NCBI GenBank assembly: GCA_946221765.1
Contig: CAMIMK010000120.1
Coordinates: 1 to 8,844, forward strand
Source: an uncultured Rhodovulum sp.
GTDB lineage: Bacteria; Pseudomonadota; Alphaproteobacteria; Rhodobacterales; Rhodobacteraceae
Length of the DNA stretch: 8,844 nt
Direction of reading: 5' to 3'
The translations under genes were made by a program, and so were the position numbers. A model generated the notes under the pieces. It did no database searches, was not told the origin of the DNA, and worked only from the letters and a program-made list of their open reading frames with translations. Below, piece by piece: positions 1-5,815 of this stretch (within the stretch, counting starts at the first letter, position 1; every line of letters starts with the position of its first letter).

Positions 1-14
1 ATGACGCGGTCGTG

Positions 15-46
15 GCCCTGCCTGGCGCCGTCACGCTCGGCAGGGC
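15..46 (-). terminator. Possible terminator hairpin after the OmpA-like lipoprotein gene
   Basis: An 8-base perfect inverted repeat, GCCCTGCC at 15-22 and GGCAGGGC at 39-46, with a 16-base loop. It starts about 25 bases past the TGA of the minus-strand lipoprotein gene. No T-tract follows it on the minus strand, so it would be a non-canonical terminator at best. A competing short hairpin (CAGGG 41-45 with CCCTG 53-57) is followed by TTT on the plus strand and could serve a plus-strand gene outside the window. Confidence 0.3.
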
Positions 47-70
47 GCGCCACCCTGTTTCGTCCTGGCC

Positions 71-679
71 TCAGGCCGGAGGCGCGATCGGCGTGATGAC
101 GATCTCGACGCGGCGGTTCTGGGCGCGGCCGCCCGGGGTGTCGTTGCGCGCGACCGGCAGGTGATAGCTGGCGCCGAACGTGGTGATGCGGCCGGCGGCA
201 ACGCCATTGGCGACGAGGATCTCGGTCACCGCGGCGGCCCGGCGCTCGCTGAGGCGCTGGTTGTAGCTGGTGCTGCCGGTGTTGTCGGTGTGGCCGAGGA
301 CCCGGACGTTCGACTGCGGATTCTCCCGCAGGATGCGGGCGATGAAGGCGATCTCGTCGACATAGTCGGGATGCAGCTCGGCGCTGCCGACATCGAAGGT
401 GACCTGTTCCGGCAGGGTGACGACCAGCGTCTGACCGGTGTTGACGATGGTGGCGCCGCTGTCGCCGAGGCCCTGCTCCAGCGCCTTCTGCTGCCGGTCG
501 AGGGAGGCACCGATCGAGGCGCCGGCCAGCGCGCCCACCGCCCCGGCAACCGGCCCGCCGCTCGCGGTGCCGACGGTGCCGCCGATCACGCCGCCGGTCA
601 CGGCGCGGTTGCGGTCGGCGCAAGCCGTGAGCGCGGTGCCCGCCAGCAGGAGGATGGCGAGGGCGGCGATGGGCTTCAT
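71..679 (-). CDS. OmpA-family lipoprotein with glycine-zipper segment (YiaD-like)
   Basis: Predicted outer-membrane lipoprotein of 202 residues that anchors the envelope to peptidoglycan. Seen: a type II signal peptide with lipobox LTAC and lipidation Cys20; Ala follows the Cys, so there is no Asp+2 inner-membrane retention signal. A Gly/Ala-rich glycine-zipper stretch spans about 29-60, where Gly recurs every few residues. An OmpA C-terminal domain runs from about 88 to 197, with VTFDVGSAEL, GHTDNTG and NRRVEI motifs. Asp132 and Arg147 have the 15-residue spacing of the OmpA residues that bind diaminopimelate. I chose the ATG at 679 because the signal peptide starts there and AAGGAG lies 7 bases upstream; the frame stays open to 865, but that extension would bury the signal sequence. 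The gene is divergent from gyrB. The architecture resembles E. coli YiaD, but orthology is not established, so no symbol is given. Confidence 0.93.
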   Translation of the reverse strand: MKPIAALAILLLAGTALTACADRNRAVTGGVIGGTVGTASGGPVAGAVGALAGASIGASLDRQQKALEQGLGDSGATIVNTGQTLVVTLPEQVTFDVGSAELHPDYVDEIAFIARILRENPQSNVRVLGHTDNTGSTSYNQRLSERRAAAVTEILVANGVAAGRITTFGASYHLPVARNDTPGGRAQNRRVEIVITPIAPPA

Positions 680-686
680 GGTCTGT

Positions 687-692
687 CTCCTT
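687..692 (-). promoter_or_regulatory. Ribosome binding site that sets the lipoprotein start
   Basis: AAGGAG read on the minus strand, 7 bases before the ATG at 679. It selects this start over the longer open frame beginning at 865, and it agrees with the signal peptide beginning at MKPIA. Confidence 0.75.
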
Positions 693-719
693 GCGGAATG
701 TCGGGCCCGTGCCTTAGGC

Positions 720-736
720 CAGGCTGTCGCAGCCTG
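720..736 (-). repeat. Hairpin in the lipoprotein leader region
   Basis: CAGGCT at 720-725 and AGCCTG at 731-736 form a perfect 6-base inverted repeat around a 5-base loop. It lies 41-57 bases upstream of the lipoprotein ATG, probably in its leader or promoter. It could be an RNA stem or a protein-binding dyad; nothing in the sequence decides which. Confidence 0.45.
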
Positions 737-752
737 AAAGTCCCGAAAGTCC
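735..752. repeat. Two tandem copies of a 9-base unit (YGAAAGTCC)
   Basis: TGAAAGTCC at 735-743 is followed directly by CGAAAGTCC at 744-752, differing only in the first base. It sits in the divergent lipoprotein/gyrB intergenic region, next to the hairpin at 720-736. Direct repeats in such a place can be tandem regulator half-sites, but two copies may also be chance. Confidence 0.45.
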
Positions 753-758
753 GGGAGC

Positions 759-768
759 CATTGCAATG
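759..768. repeat. 10-base perfect palindrome CATTGCAATG
   Basis: A perfect palindrome in the divergent intergenic region, about 80 bases upstream of the lipoprotein start and 149 upstream of gyrB. It is relatively AT-rich for this window. It is a candidate protein-binding site; no family is assigned. Confidence 0.35.
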
Positions 769-858
769 CTGTCGGCGGGGGTTGCGGAACCTGTCCCGGA
801 CAAATATTTAAGCTGTTGAAGACGGAAGGAAAACCTCGCTGCCGGCCTTTCGCGGCGG

Positions 859-887
859 GTGACATTTCCGCCCGTGGCCGCTAGAGT
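859..887 (+). promoter_or_regulatory. Sigma-70-type promoter of gyrB
   Basis: GTGACA at 859-864 matches the TTGACA -35 consensus at 5 of 6 positions. TAGAGT at 882-887 matches TATAAT at 4 of 6, and the spacer is exactly 17 bases. Transcription would start near 894, giving a leader of about 23 bases that includes the ribosome binding site AAGGA (902-906). A second, weaker candidate lies upstream: TTGCGG 782-787, 17-base spacer, TATTTA 805-810, each box only 3 of 6. Confidence 0.6.
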
Positions 888-897
888 GCGGCACTCT
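883..897. promoter_or_regulatory. Perfect dyad over the gyrB -10 element and start point
   Basis: AGAGTGC at 883-889 and GCACTCT at 891-897 are exact inverted copies around a single central G. The left arm overlaps the proposed -10 box TAGAGT, and the right arm covers the expected start point near 894. A repressor bound here would block the promoter, so it is a candidate operator. Most of it would not be transcribed, so an RNA hairpin is the less likely reading. No regulator is identified, and chance cannot be excluded for a 7-base arm. Confidence 0.45.
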
Positions 898-916
898 CAT
901 CAAGGACCTGTCCCGA

Positions 917-3334
917 ATGGCCGACCCCGCCCGCATGCCCGAGGAATACGGCGCCGATTCCATCCAAGTTCTCAAGGGTCTGGAGGCCGTGCGCAAGCGG
1001 CCGGGCATGTATATCGGCGACACCGACGACGGGTCCGGCCTGCACCACATGGTCTATGAGGTCGTCGACAACGGCATCGACGAGGTGCTGGCGGGACATG
1101 CGACCGAGGTGAGCGTCGTGCTGCACGCGGACAATTCGGTCAGCGTCATGGATAACGGGCGCGGCATCCCGGTCGGCATCCACGAGGGCGAGGGCGTCAG
1201 CGCGGCCGAGGTCATCATGACCCAGCTTCATGCGGGCGGCAAGTTCAACCAGAACAGCTACAAGGTCTCGGGCGGCCTGCATGGCGTCGGCGTCAGCGTG
1301 GTAAACGCCCTGTCCGACTGGCTGGAGCTGCGGGTCTGGCGGGAGGGCTATGAGCATCACGCCCGCTTCGAGCGCGGCGAGACGGTGGTGAGCCTGCACC
1401 GCGTGGGCCCGAGCGGGGGCCGCTTCGGAACCGAGGTGCGGTTCCTCGCCTCGACGGACACCTTCTCGAACACCGACTATGTGTTCAGGACGCTGGAGCA
1501 CCGCCTGCGCGAGCTCGCCTTCCTGAACTCGGGCGTGCGCATTTCGCTGCGGGACGAACGCCCCGCGGAGCCGGAGACGGTGGTGCTCGAATACGAGGGC
1601 GGGGTGCGGGAATTCGTGCGCTATCTCGACCGGTCGAAGACGCCCCTCGTCCCGGCGCCGATCTTCATCGAGGGGGTGCGGGACGGCATCGGGGTCGAGG
1701 TCGCGCTCTGGTGGAACGACAGCTACCACGAGACGGTGCTGCCCTTCACCAACAACATCCCCCAGCGCGACGGCGGCACGCATCTGGCCGGGTTCCGCGG
1801 CGCGCTGACGCGCACGATCAACGCCTATGTGGCGACGAGCGGGCTGGCCAAGAAGGAGAAGGTGACGCTCTCGGGCGACGACGCGCGCGAGGGGCTCACC
1901 TGCGTGCTGTCGGTCAAGGTGCCGGATCCGAAATTCTCCAGCCAGACCAAGGACAAGCTCGTCAGCTCCGAGGTGCGGCCGGCGGTCGAGAGCCTCGTCA
2001 ACGAGAAGCTCTCCGAATGGTTCGAGGAGAACCCGGGCGAGGCGCGGTCGGTGGTCGGCAAGATCGTCGAGGCCGCGCTCGCGCGCGAGGCGGCGCGCAA
2101 GGCGCGTGAGCTCACCCGGCGCAAGACCGCGATGGACGTGGCGAACCTGCCCGGCAAGCTCGCCGACTGCCAGGAGAAGGACCCCTCCAAGGCCGAGCTT
2201 TTCCTCGTGGAGGGCGACAGCGCCGGCGGCTCGGCCAAGCAGGGGCGGAGCCGCGCGAACCAGGCGGTGCTGCCGCTGCGCGGCAAGATCCTGAACGTGG
2301 AGCGCGCACGCTTCGACCGGATGCTGTCCTCCCAGGAGATCGGCACGCTGATCACCGCGCTCGGCACCGGGATCGGGCGCGACGAGTTCAACCTCGGCAA
2401 GCTGCGCTACCACAAGGTCATCATCATGACCGATGCGGATGTGGACGGCGCCCATATCCGCACGCTCCTGCTGACCTTCTTCTTCCGGCAGATGCCGCAG
2501 CTGATCGAGGCGGGGCATCTCTTCATCGCCCAGCCGCCGCTCTACAAGGTCAGCCGCGGCCGGTCGGAAGTGTATCTGAAGGATCAGGCGGCGCTCGACG
2601 CCTATCTGATCGAGGCGGGGCTGGAGGGGGCGATGCTGCGCCTCGGCTCCGGGCAGATGCTGGCGGGAGCCGATCTCGCGCGGGTCGTCGAGGAGGCGCG
2701 GGTGGTCCGCACCAGCCTGAACGCCTTCCCGAGCCACTACAGCCGGCCGATCCTCGAACAGGCGGCGATCGCCGGGGCGCTCCTGCCCGACGTGATGGAG
2801 ACCGATGCCCAGGGCACGGCCGATGCGGTGGCGGCACGGCTCGACAGGATCGCGGCGGAATATGAACGCGGCTGGCAGGGCCGGCCGACCCAGGAGCGCG
2901 GCCTCAGGCTCTGGCGCACCCTGCGCGGCGTCGACGAGACGCGGGTGCTCGACGGTGCCGTGCTGCGCTCGGGCGAGGCGCGGCGGCTCGGGGCGCTGAC
3001 GGCGGGCCTGCAGGAAACCTATGGCACCTCGGCGGCGCTGGTGCGCAAGGACCGGGAACAGCCGATCCACGGCCCGACGGACCTGCTCGACGCGGTGACG
3101 AAGGAGGGCGAGAAGGGCCTCGCCCTGCAACGCTACAAGGGTCTCGGCGAGATGAACCCGGAGCAGCTCTGGGAAACGACGCTCGACCCCGAGGCCCGGA
3201 CGCTCCTGCAGGTGAAGGTCGACCATGCCGACGAGGCGGACGAGGTCTTCACCAAGCTGATGGGCGACGAGGTCGAACCCCGGCGCGAGTTCATCCAGAC
3301 CAACGCGCTCAGCGTCGCCAACCTGGACTTCTGA
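917..3334 (+). CDS. gyrB: DNA gyrase subunit B
   Basis: ATPase subunit of DNA gyrase, which with GyrA introduces negative supercoils; essential and cytoplasmic. The 805-residue length fits proteobacterial GyrB and is longer than typical ParE. Seen: GHKL ATPase with Glu48 in YEVVDN, Asp79 in DNGRGIP and GGLHGVG at 119-125; Arg142 aligns with E. coli Arg136 of the aminocoumarin site. Transducer motif QTKDK is at 343-347. The TOPRIM domain has EGDSAGG at 432-438 and DADVD at 506-510 (metal ligands Glu432, Asp506, Asp508). Arg455 replaces E. coli Lys447, a conservative change common in other bacteria. A Gram-negative-type insert spans about 555-735, and the C-terminal signature QRYKGLGEMNPEQLWETT is intact. 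AAGGA lies 10 bases before the ATG; the ATG at 935 is a less likely start. No recF, dnaN or dnaA lies upstream; the neighbour is a divergent lipoprotein gene. Confidence 0.98.
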   Translation: MADPARMPEEYGADSIQVLKGLEAVRKRPGMYIGDTDDGSGLHHMVYEVVDNGIDEVLAGHATEVSVVLHADNSVSVMDNGRGIPVGIHEGEGVSAAEVIMTQLHAGGKFNQNSYKVSGGLHGVGVSVVNALSDWLELRVWREGYEHHARFERGETVVSLHRVGPSGGRFGTEVRFLASTDTFSNTDYVFRTLEHRLRELAFLNSGVRISLRDERPAEPETVVLEYEGGVREFVRYLDRSKTPLVPAPIFIEGVRDGIGVEVALWWNDSYHETVLPFTNNIPQRDGGTHLAGFRGALTRTINAYVATSGLAKKEKVTLSGDDAREGLTCVLSVKVPDPKFSSQTKDKLVSSEVRPAVESLVNEKLSEWFEENPGEARSVVGKIVEAALAREAARKARELTRRKTAMDVANLPGKLADCQEKDPSKAELFLVEGDSAGGSAKQGRSRANQAVLPLRGKILNVERARFDRMLSSQEIGTLITALGTGIGRDEFNLGKLRYHKVIIMTDADVDGAHIRTLLLTFFFRQMPQLIEAGHLFIAQPPLYKVSRGRSEVYLKDQAALDAYLIEAGLEGAMLRLGSGQMLAGADLARVVEEARVVRTSLNAFPSHYSRPILEQAAIAGALLPDVMETDAQGTADAVAARLDRIAAEYERGWQGRPTQERGLRLWRTLRGVDETRVLDGAVLRSGEARRLGALTAGLQETYGTSAALVRKDREQPIHGPTDLLDAVTKEGEKGLALQRYKGLGEMNPEQLWETTLDPEARTLLQVKVDHADEADEVFTKLMGDEVEPRREFIQTNALSVANLDF

Positions 3335-3350
3335 CGATCCGTGCCGGCGA

Positions 3351-3367
3351 TCCCGGTGCTGCCGGGA
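3351..3367 (+). terminator. Hairpin just after gyrB
   Basis: TCCCGG at 3351-3356 and CCGGGA at 3362-3367 form a perfect 6-base stem with a 5-base loop, 17 bases past the gyrB stop. No T-tract follows, so it may protect the 3' end or help a factor-dependent terminator rather than act alone. Confidence 0.45.
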
Positions 3368-3396
3368 GGCGGGCGCTGCGGTCGTTGACCTGACGC

Positions 3397-3425
3397 GTGG
3401 CCGGCCCGACAGCCGGGCTGGCCGC
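3397..3425. terminator. Strong hairpin between convergent gyrB and the SYLF gene
   Basis: Arms 3397-3408 and 3414-3425 pair over 12 positions (ten Watson-Crick, two G-U on the plus strand) with the loop ACAGC. This is the most stable-looking stem in the window. It lies midway between two converging genes, where a two-way terminator is expected. It lacks a T-tract on either side, which is not rare in GC-rich genomes. Confidence 0.55.
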
Positions 3426-3442
3426 AGTCCGTCGGGTGCGGG

Positions 3443-4006
3443 TTATTTCGGATGGATCCGGCTGATCTTCGAGCCTTCGATCGTGGCGCCCGCCATCAGC
3501 CCCTGCTGGCCGCTGATGAAGACGACGATCGGTTTCAGCACGGTCTTGGAGGTCGCATCGACCGCCAGTCCCTCATTCGCCACGGTCACGCCGGCATCCG
3601 CGCCGAGTTCGAAGCCGTTCAGCCGGTTGAGGGTCGAAACCGCATCCTCGGTCATGAAGAACAGGATCTCGGAATAGGACTGCGCGCCGATCTGGAAGCC
3701 GAAGGAGGCGGCGGCGATGTTGTAATAGCCGCTCGTCACCCCGGCCCGCCGGAGCACGCCCTCGCCATACTGGCCTCCGAAACCGAGGCCCGCCTTCACG
3801 ATCGACGGGAAGACCAGCACCGCCACGGCCTGGTCGGCCAGCGCCCGCGCTGCCGCCGATGTGCGGAGAAGCTGGGTATAGGCGATCTCCGCCCGGGCAT
3901 CGATCTCGGCCGCCGTGGCCGCGACCGCCGGAGCCGGGGGCAGGACCGTGGCCGTTCCAAGCCCGAGGAGAAGAGCGAGCGGGAGAGCCCGCAGGACCTG
4001 CATCAT
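3443..4006 (-). CDS. Exported SYLF (Ysc84-type) domain protein
   Basis: A 187-residue protein of the SYLF/Ysc84 family, whose eukaryotic members bind lipids and actin; the bacterial role is not established. Seen: an N-terminal hydrophobic signal sequence (about 4-22) with a likely signal peptidase I site after AVA (Ala29), so the mature protein is periplasmic; there is no lipobox Cys. The SYLF domain fills the rest, with AVLVFPSIVKAGLGFGG, GYYNIAAASFGFQIGAQS, ILFFMTEDAV, GADAGVTVANEG and a final KISRI segment. The start at 4006 (Met-Met) is preferred over 4042, because GGAAAGG lies 7 bases upstream and the signal peptide would otherwise carry a charged extension; the second ATG at 4003 is equally possible. 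It converges with gyrB and lies 206 bases downstream of the peptidase gene, so it probably has its own promoter. I found no convincing -35/-10 pair for it. Confidence 0.9.
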   Translation of the reverse strand: MMQVLRALPLALLLGLGTATVLPPAPAVAATAAEIDARAEIAYTQLLRTSAAARALADQAVAVLVFPSIVKAGLGFGGQYGEGVLRRAGVTSGYYNIAAASFGFQIGAQSYSEILFFMTEDAVSTLNRLNGFELGADAGVTVANEGLAVDATSKTVLKPIVVFISGQQGLMAGATIEGSKISRIHPK

Positions 4007-4013
4007 CACGCCG

Positions 4014-4020
4014 CCTTTCC
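4014..4020 (-). promoter_or_regulatory. Ribosome binding site that sets the SYLF gene start
   Basis: GGAAAGG on the minus strand, 7 bases before the ATG at 4006. It favours the shorter protein with a clean signal peptide over the longer open frame starting at 4042. Confidence 0.6.
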
Positions 4021-4100
4021 GCCCGGGGCGCGCGCGTGGCACGCAAACCTTCCGCCGGGCTCGTCAACCGTTCCGCCCAGTAGACACCGAAGCGCCTCGA

Positions 4101-4126
4101 AGGAAAGCAGTTTCTGTTTCGCTTCC
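4101..4126. repeat. AT-richer patch with short inverted and direct repeats upstream of the SYLF gene
   Basis: In an otherwise very GC-rich gap, 4101-4126 is distinctly richer in A and T. It holds GTTTCT at 4110-4115 followed by GTTTCG at 4116-4121, and GGAAAGC (4102-4108) facing GCTTCC (4121-4126), which pair with one bulged base. It lies 96-120 bases upstream of the SYLF ATG and may be part of its control region; no consensus promoter was found there. Confidence 0.3.
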
Positions 4127-4135
4127 GGGGCCTCC

Positions 4136-4156
4136 GCCGGGCCTCGGCGGCCCGGC
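4136..4156 (-). terminator. GC hairpin between the M32 peptidase and SYLF genes
   Basis: Arms GCCGGGCC (4136-4143) and GGCCCGGC (4149-4156) pair perfectly over 8 bases around a 5-base loop, 57-77 bases past the peptidase stop. There is no T-tract. A weaker 5-base stem (4177-4181 with 4189-4193) lies between it and the stop codon, and a 10-base palindrome CCGGATCCGG sits at 4201-4210. Together they suggest that transcription from the peptidase gene ends here. Confidence 0.45.
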
Positions 4157-4212
4157 CGGTCCCGTGCCGCTCGACGCCGGCTGAAAGGGCCGGGGTCCGC
4201 CCGGATCCGGTG

Positions 4213-5703
4213 TCAGAGGCCGTAGACCTCGCCGAACTTCGCCTCGAGATAGCCGAGGAGGGCCGCCTCGGTCGGAGCGTCCCCGCAGGCCTCCGCGACG
4301 AGGACCGGGGGCGGGACGAGGCGGCCGCGGCGGTGGATTCGGGGGCCGAGCCAGGCGAGGACCGGCTCCAGGTCGCCGGCGGCCAGCCGGGCGTCGAGGT
4401 CGGGGATGTCGCGGCAGAGCGCGGCGTGGAGGCCGGCGGCATAGATGTTGCCGAGGGCATAGGTCGGGAAATAGCCGAAGAGGCCGGCCGACCAGTGCAC
4501 GTCCTGCAGCACGCCCCGGCGCGCATCCGGGACGCGGAGGCCGAAATCCGCCTCGAACCGGTCGTTCCAGGCCGCCTCGAGCTCGGCGACCTGCAGGTCG
4601 CCGCCGATCAGGGCGCGCTCCAGGTCGAAGCGCATCATGATGTGGAGGTTGTAATGGACCTCGTCCGCCTCGGTGCGGATGAAGCCGCGCTCCACCACGT
4701 TCACCGCCCGCCAGAGCGCATCCGGATCGGCCGCCGGCGGGGTGCCGAACTGGGCCGTCATCGCAGCGTGCAGCCAGCCGGCGAAGGCGCGGCTGCGGCC
4801 GAGCTGGTTCTCGAACAGGCGCGACTGGCTCTCGTGCACGGCCATCGAGGCCGCCTGCCCGGCGGGCAGCGGCGCGAGGCCGGGGTCGAGGCGCTGCTCG
4901 TAGACGGCATGGCCGACCTCGTGGAGCGTCGAGAACAGGCAGTTCCAGGGATCGGCCTCGTCGATGCGGGTGGTGATGCGCACGTCGCCCCGGGTGCCCG
5001 AGCAGAAGGGATGCGCCGAGATGTCCATCCGCCCCGCCTGCCAGTCATAGCCGAAGGTCGAGCCGAGGGTCCGGGCGAGGGCGAGCTGGTGCTCGGCCGG
5101 GAAGGGGCCGGGCAGCTGCGGCGTCGGGCGCTGCGCGCGGCCGTGGATGCGCTCGGCCAGCGCGACGAGGCCGGGCCGCAGCCGGTCGAAGACCGCGGCG
5201 ACGCCCTCGGCGGTGGCGCCGGGCTCGTAGTCGTCGAGGAGCGCGTCATAGGGCGCGGTCCCGTCGGTGGCGAGACAGGCGGCCTCGGCGCGGGTGAGCG
5301 CGAGCACCCGTTCGAGCCAGGGCGCGAAATCGGCGAAGCGGTTCGCGGCGCGCGCCTTTTCCCAGACGGTCTGGGCCTCGGCGGTGGTGCGGGCGAGATC
5401 GGCGGCGAGGCTCTCGGGGATGCGCGAGGCCCGGGCATGCAGGCGTGCCGCCTGGGCGCGGTTCGCCGCGGCGGCGGGATCGTCGGCAGGGGCGGGGGCG
5501 GCCAGCCACTCGGGGATGCGCGGATCGGAGGCGAGCGCATTCAGCGCCGCCGCGACGGTGCCGGCCATCTCGGCGCGCTGGCGGGCCCCCTTGGCCGGCA
5601 TCTGGGTCTCCTGGTCCCAGTTCAGCAGCTCGGCGATCTGGGAGTAGCTCGCGATGCGCGCGAGATGGTCGGTGAGGGCGGTGGTGGCGCTGGCGGCGTC
5701 CAT
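4213..5703 (-). CDS. M32-family metallocarboxypeptidase (carboxypeptidase Taq type)
   Basis: Zinc-dependent carboxypeptidase that trims residues from peptide C-termini; with no signal peptide it is probably cytoplasmic and used in peptide turnover. Its 496 residues match the family's usual length of about 500. Seen: the HEVGH zinc motif (His261, Glu262, His265), then HESQSRLFEN with Glu291 as the likely third ligand, the M32 motif DVRITTR at 240-246, EADEVHYNLHIMMRFDLE at 345-362 and QDVHWSAGLFGYFPTY at 400-415. All hallmark residues are present, so the enzyme should be active. The ATG at 5703 is preceded at 5 bases by GGAGG (5709-5713), a strong ribosome binding site. The gene follows fhs by 112 bases on the same strand; that gap shows no clear promoter, so read-through from fhs is possible. 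No functional link between the two is evident. Confidence 0.96.
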   Translation of the reverse strand: MDAASATTALTDHLARIASYSQIAELLNWDQETQMPAKGARQRAEMAGTVAAALNALASDPRIPEWLAAPAPADDPAAAANRAQAARLHARASRIPESLAADLARTTAEAQTVWEKARAANRFADFAPWLERVLALTRAEAACLATDGTAPYDALLDDYEPGATAEGVAAVFDRLRPGLVALAERIHGRAQRPTPQLPGPFPAEHQLALARTLGSTFGYDWQAGRMDISAHPFCSGTRGDVRITTRIDEADPWNCLFSTLHEVGHAVYEQRLDPGLAPLPAGQAASMAVHESQSRLFENQLGRSRAFAGWLHAAMTAQFGTPPAADPDALWRAVNVVERGFIRTEADEVHYNLHIMMRFDLERALIGGDLQVAELEAAWNDRFEADFGLRVPDARRGVLQDVHWSAGLFGYFPTYALGNIYAAGLHAALCRDIPDLDARLAAGDLEPVLAWLGPRIHRRGRLVPPPVLVAEACGDAPTEAALLGYLEAKFGEVYGL

Positions 5704-5815
5704 GGGGGCCTCCGGGGGCAGAAGGGAATCGCTCGGGGTTCAGGAAGCGGTGCGGGCCGGCGGGGCGCCAGCGGTTTCTAAGGGGCCGCCCGGTCGGATC
5801 AGAGGGGGCGGTGGG

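Noticed and set aside
1..96. A 31-codon open frame beginning with ATG at base 1
   Set aside because: It overlaps the 3' end of the lipoprotein gene, and its upstream region lies outside the window. Nothing supports it as a gene.
161..811. A 216-residue plus-strand open frame opposite the lipoprotein
   Set aside because: It has no domain or good ribosome binding site; the minus-strand gene has signal peptide, lipobox and OmpA motifs.
883..897. Reading the gyrB dyad as a CIRCE element
   Set aside because: CIRCE has GCACTC first, then nine bases, then GAGTGC. Here the arms are in the opposite order with a single base between them, so HrcA binding is not supported.
881..3226. A 781-residue open frame antisense to gyrB
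   Set aside because: Its composition is typical of the reverse strand of a GC-rich gene, it has no recognisable domain, and gyrB is unquestionable. Long antisense frames are expected at this GC content.
4039..4067. TTGACG at 4067-4062 (minus) as the -35 of a SYLF gene promoter
   Set aside because: No acceptable -10 lies 16-18 bases downstream; the positions read GC-rich sequence such as GCGTGC.
4210..5781. A 523-residue plus-strand open frame over the M32 peptidase gene
   Set aside because: It is Gly/Glu/Ala-rich shadow sequence opposite a gene with an intact HEVGH site and all family motifs.
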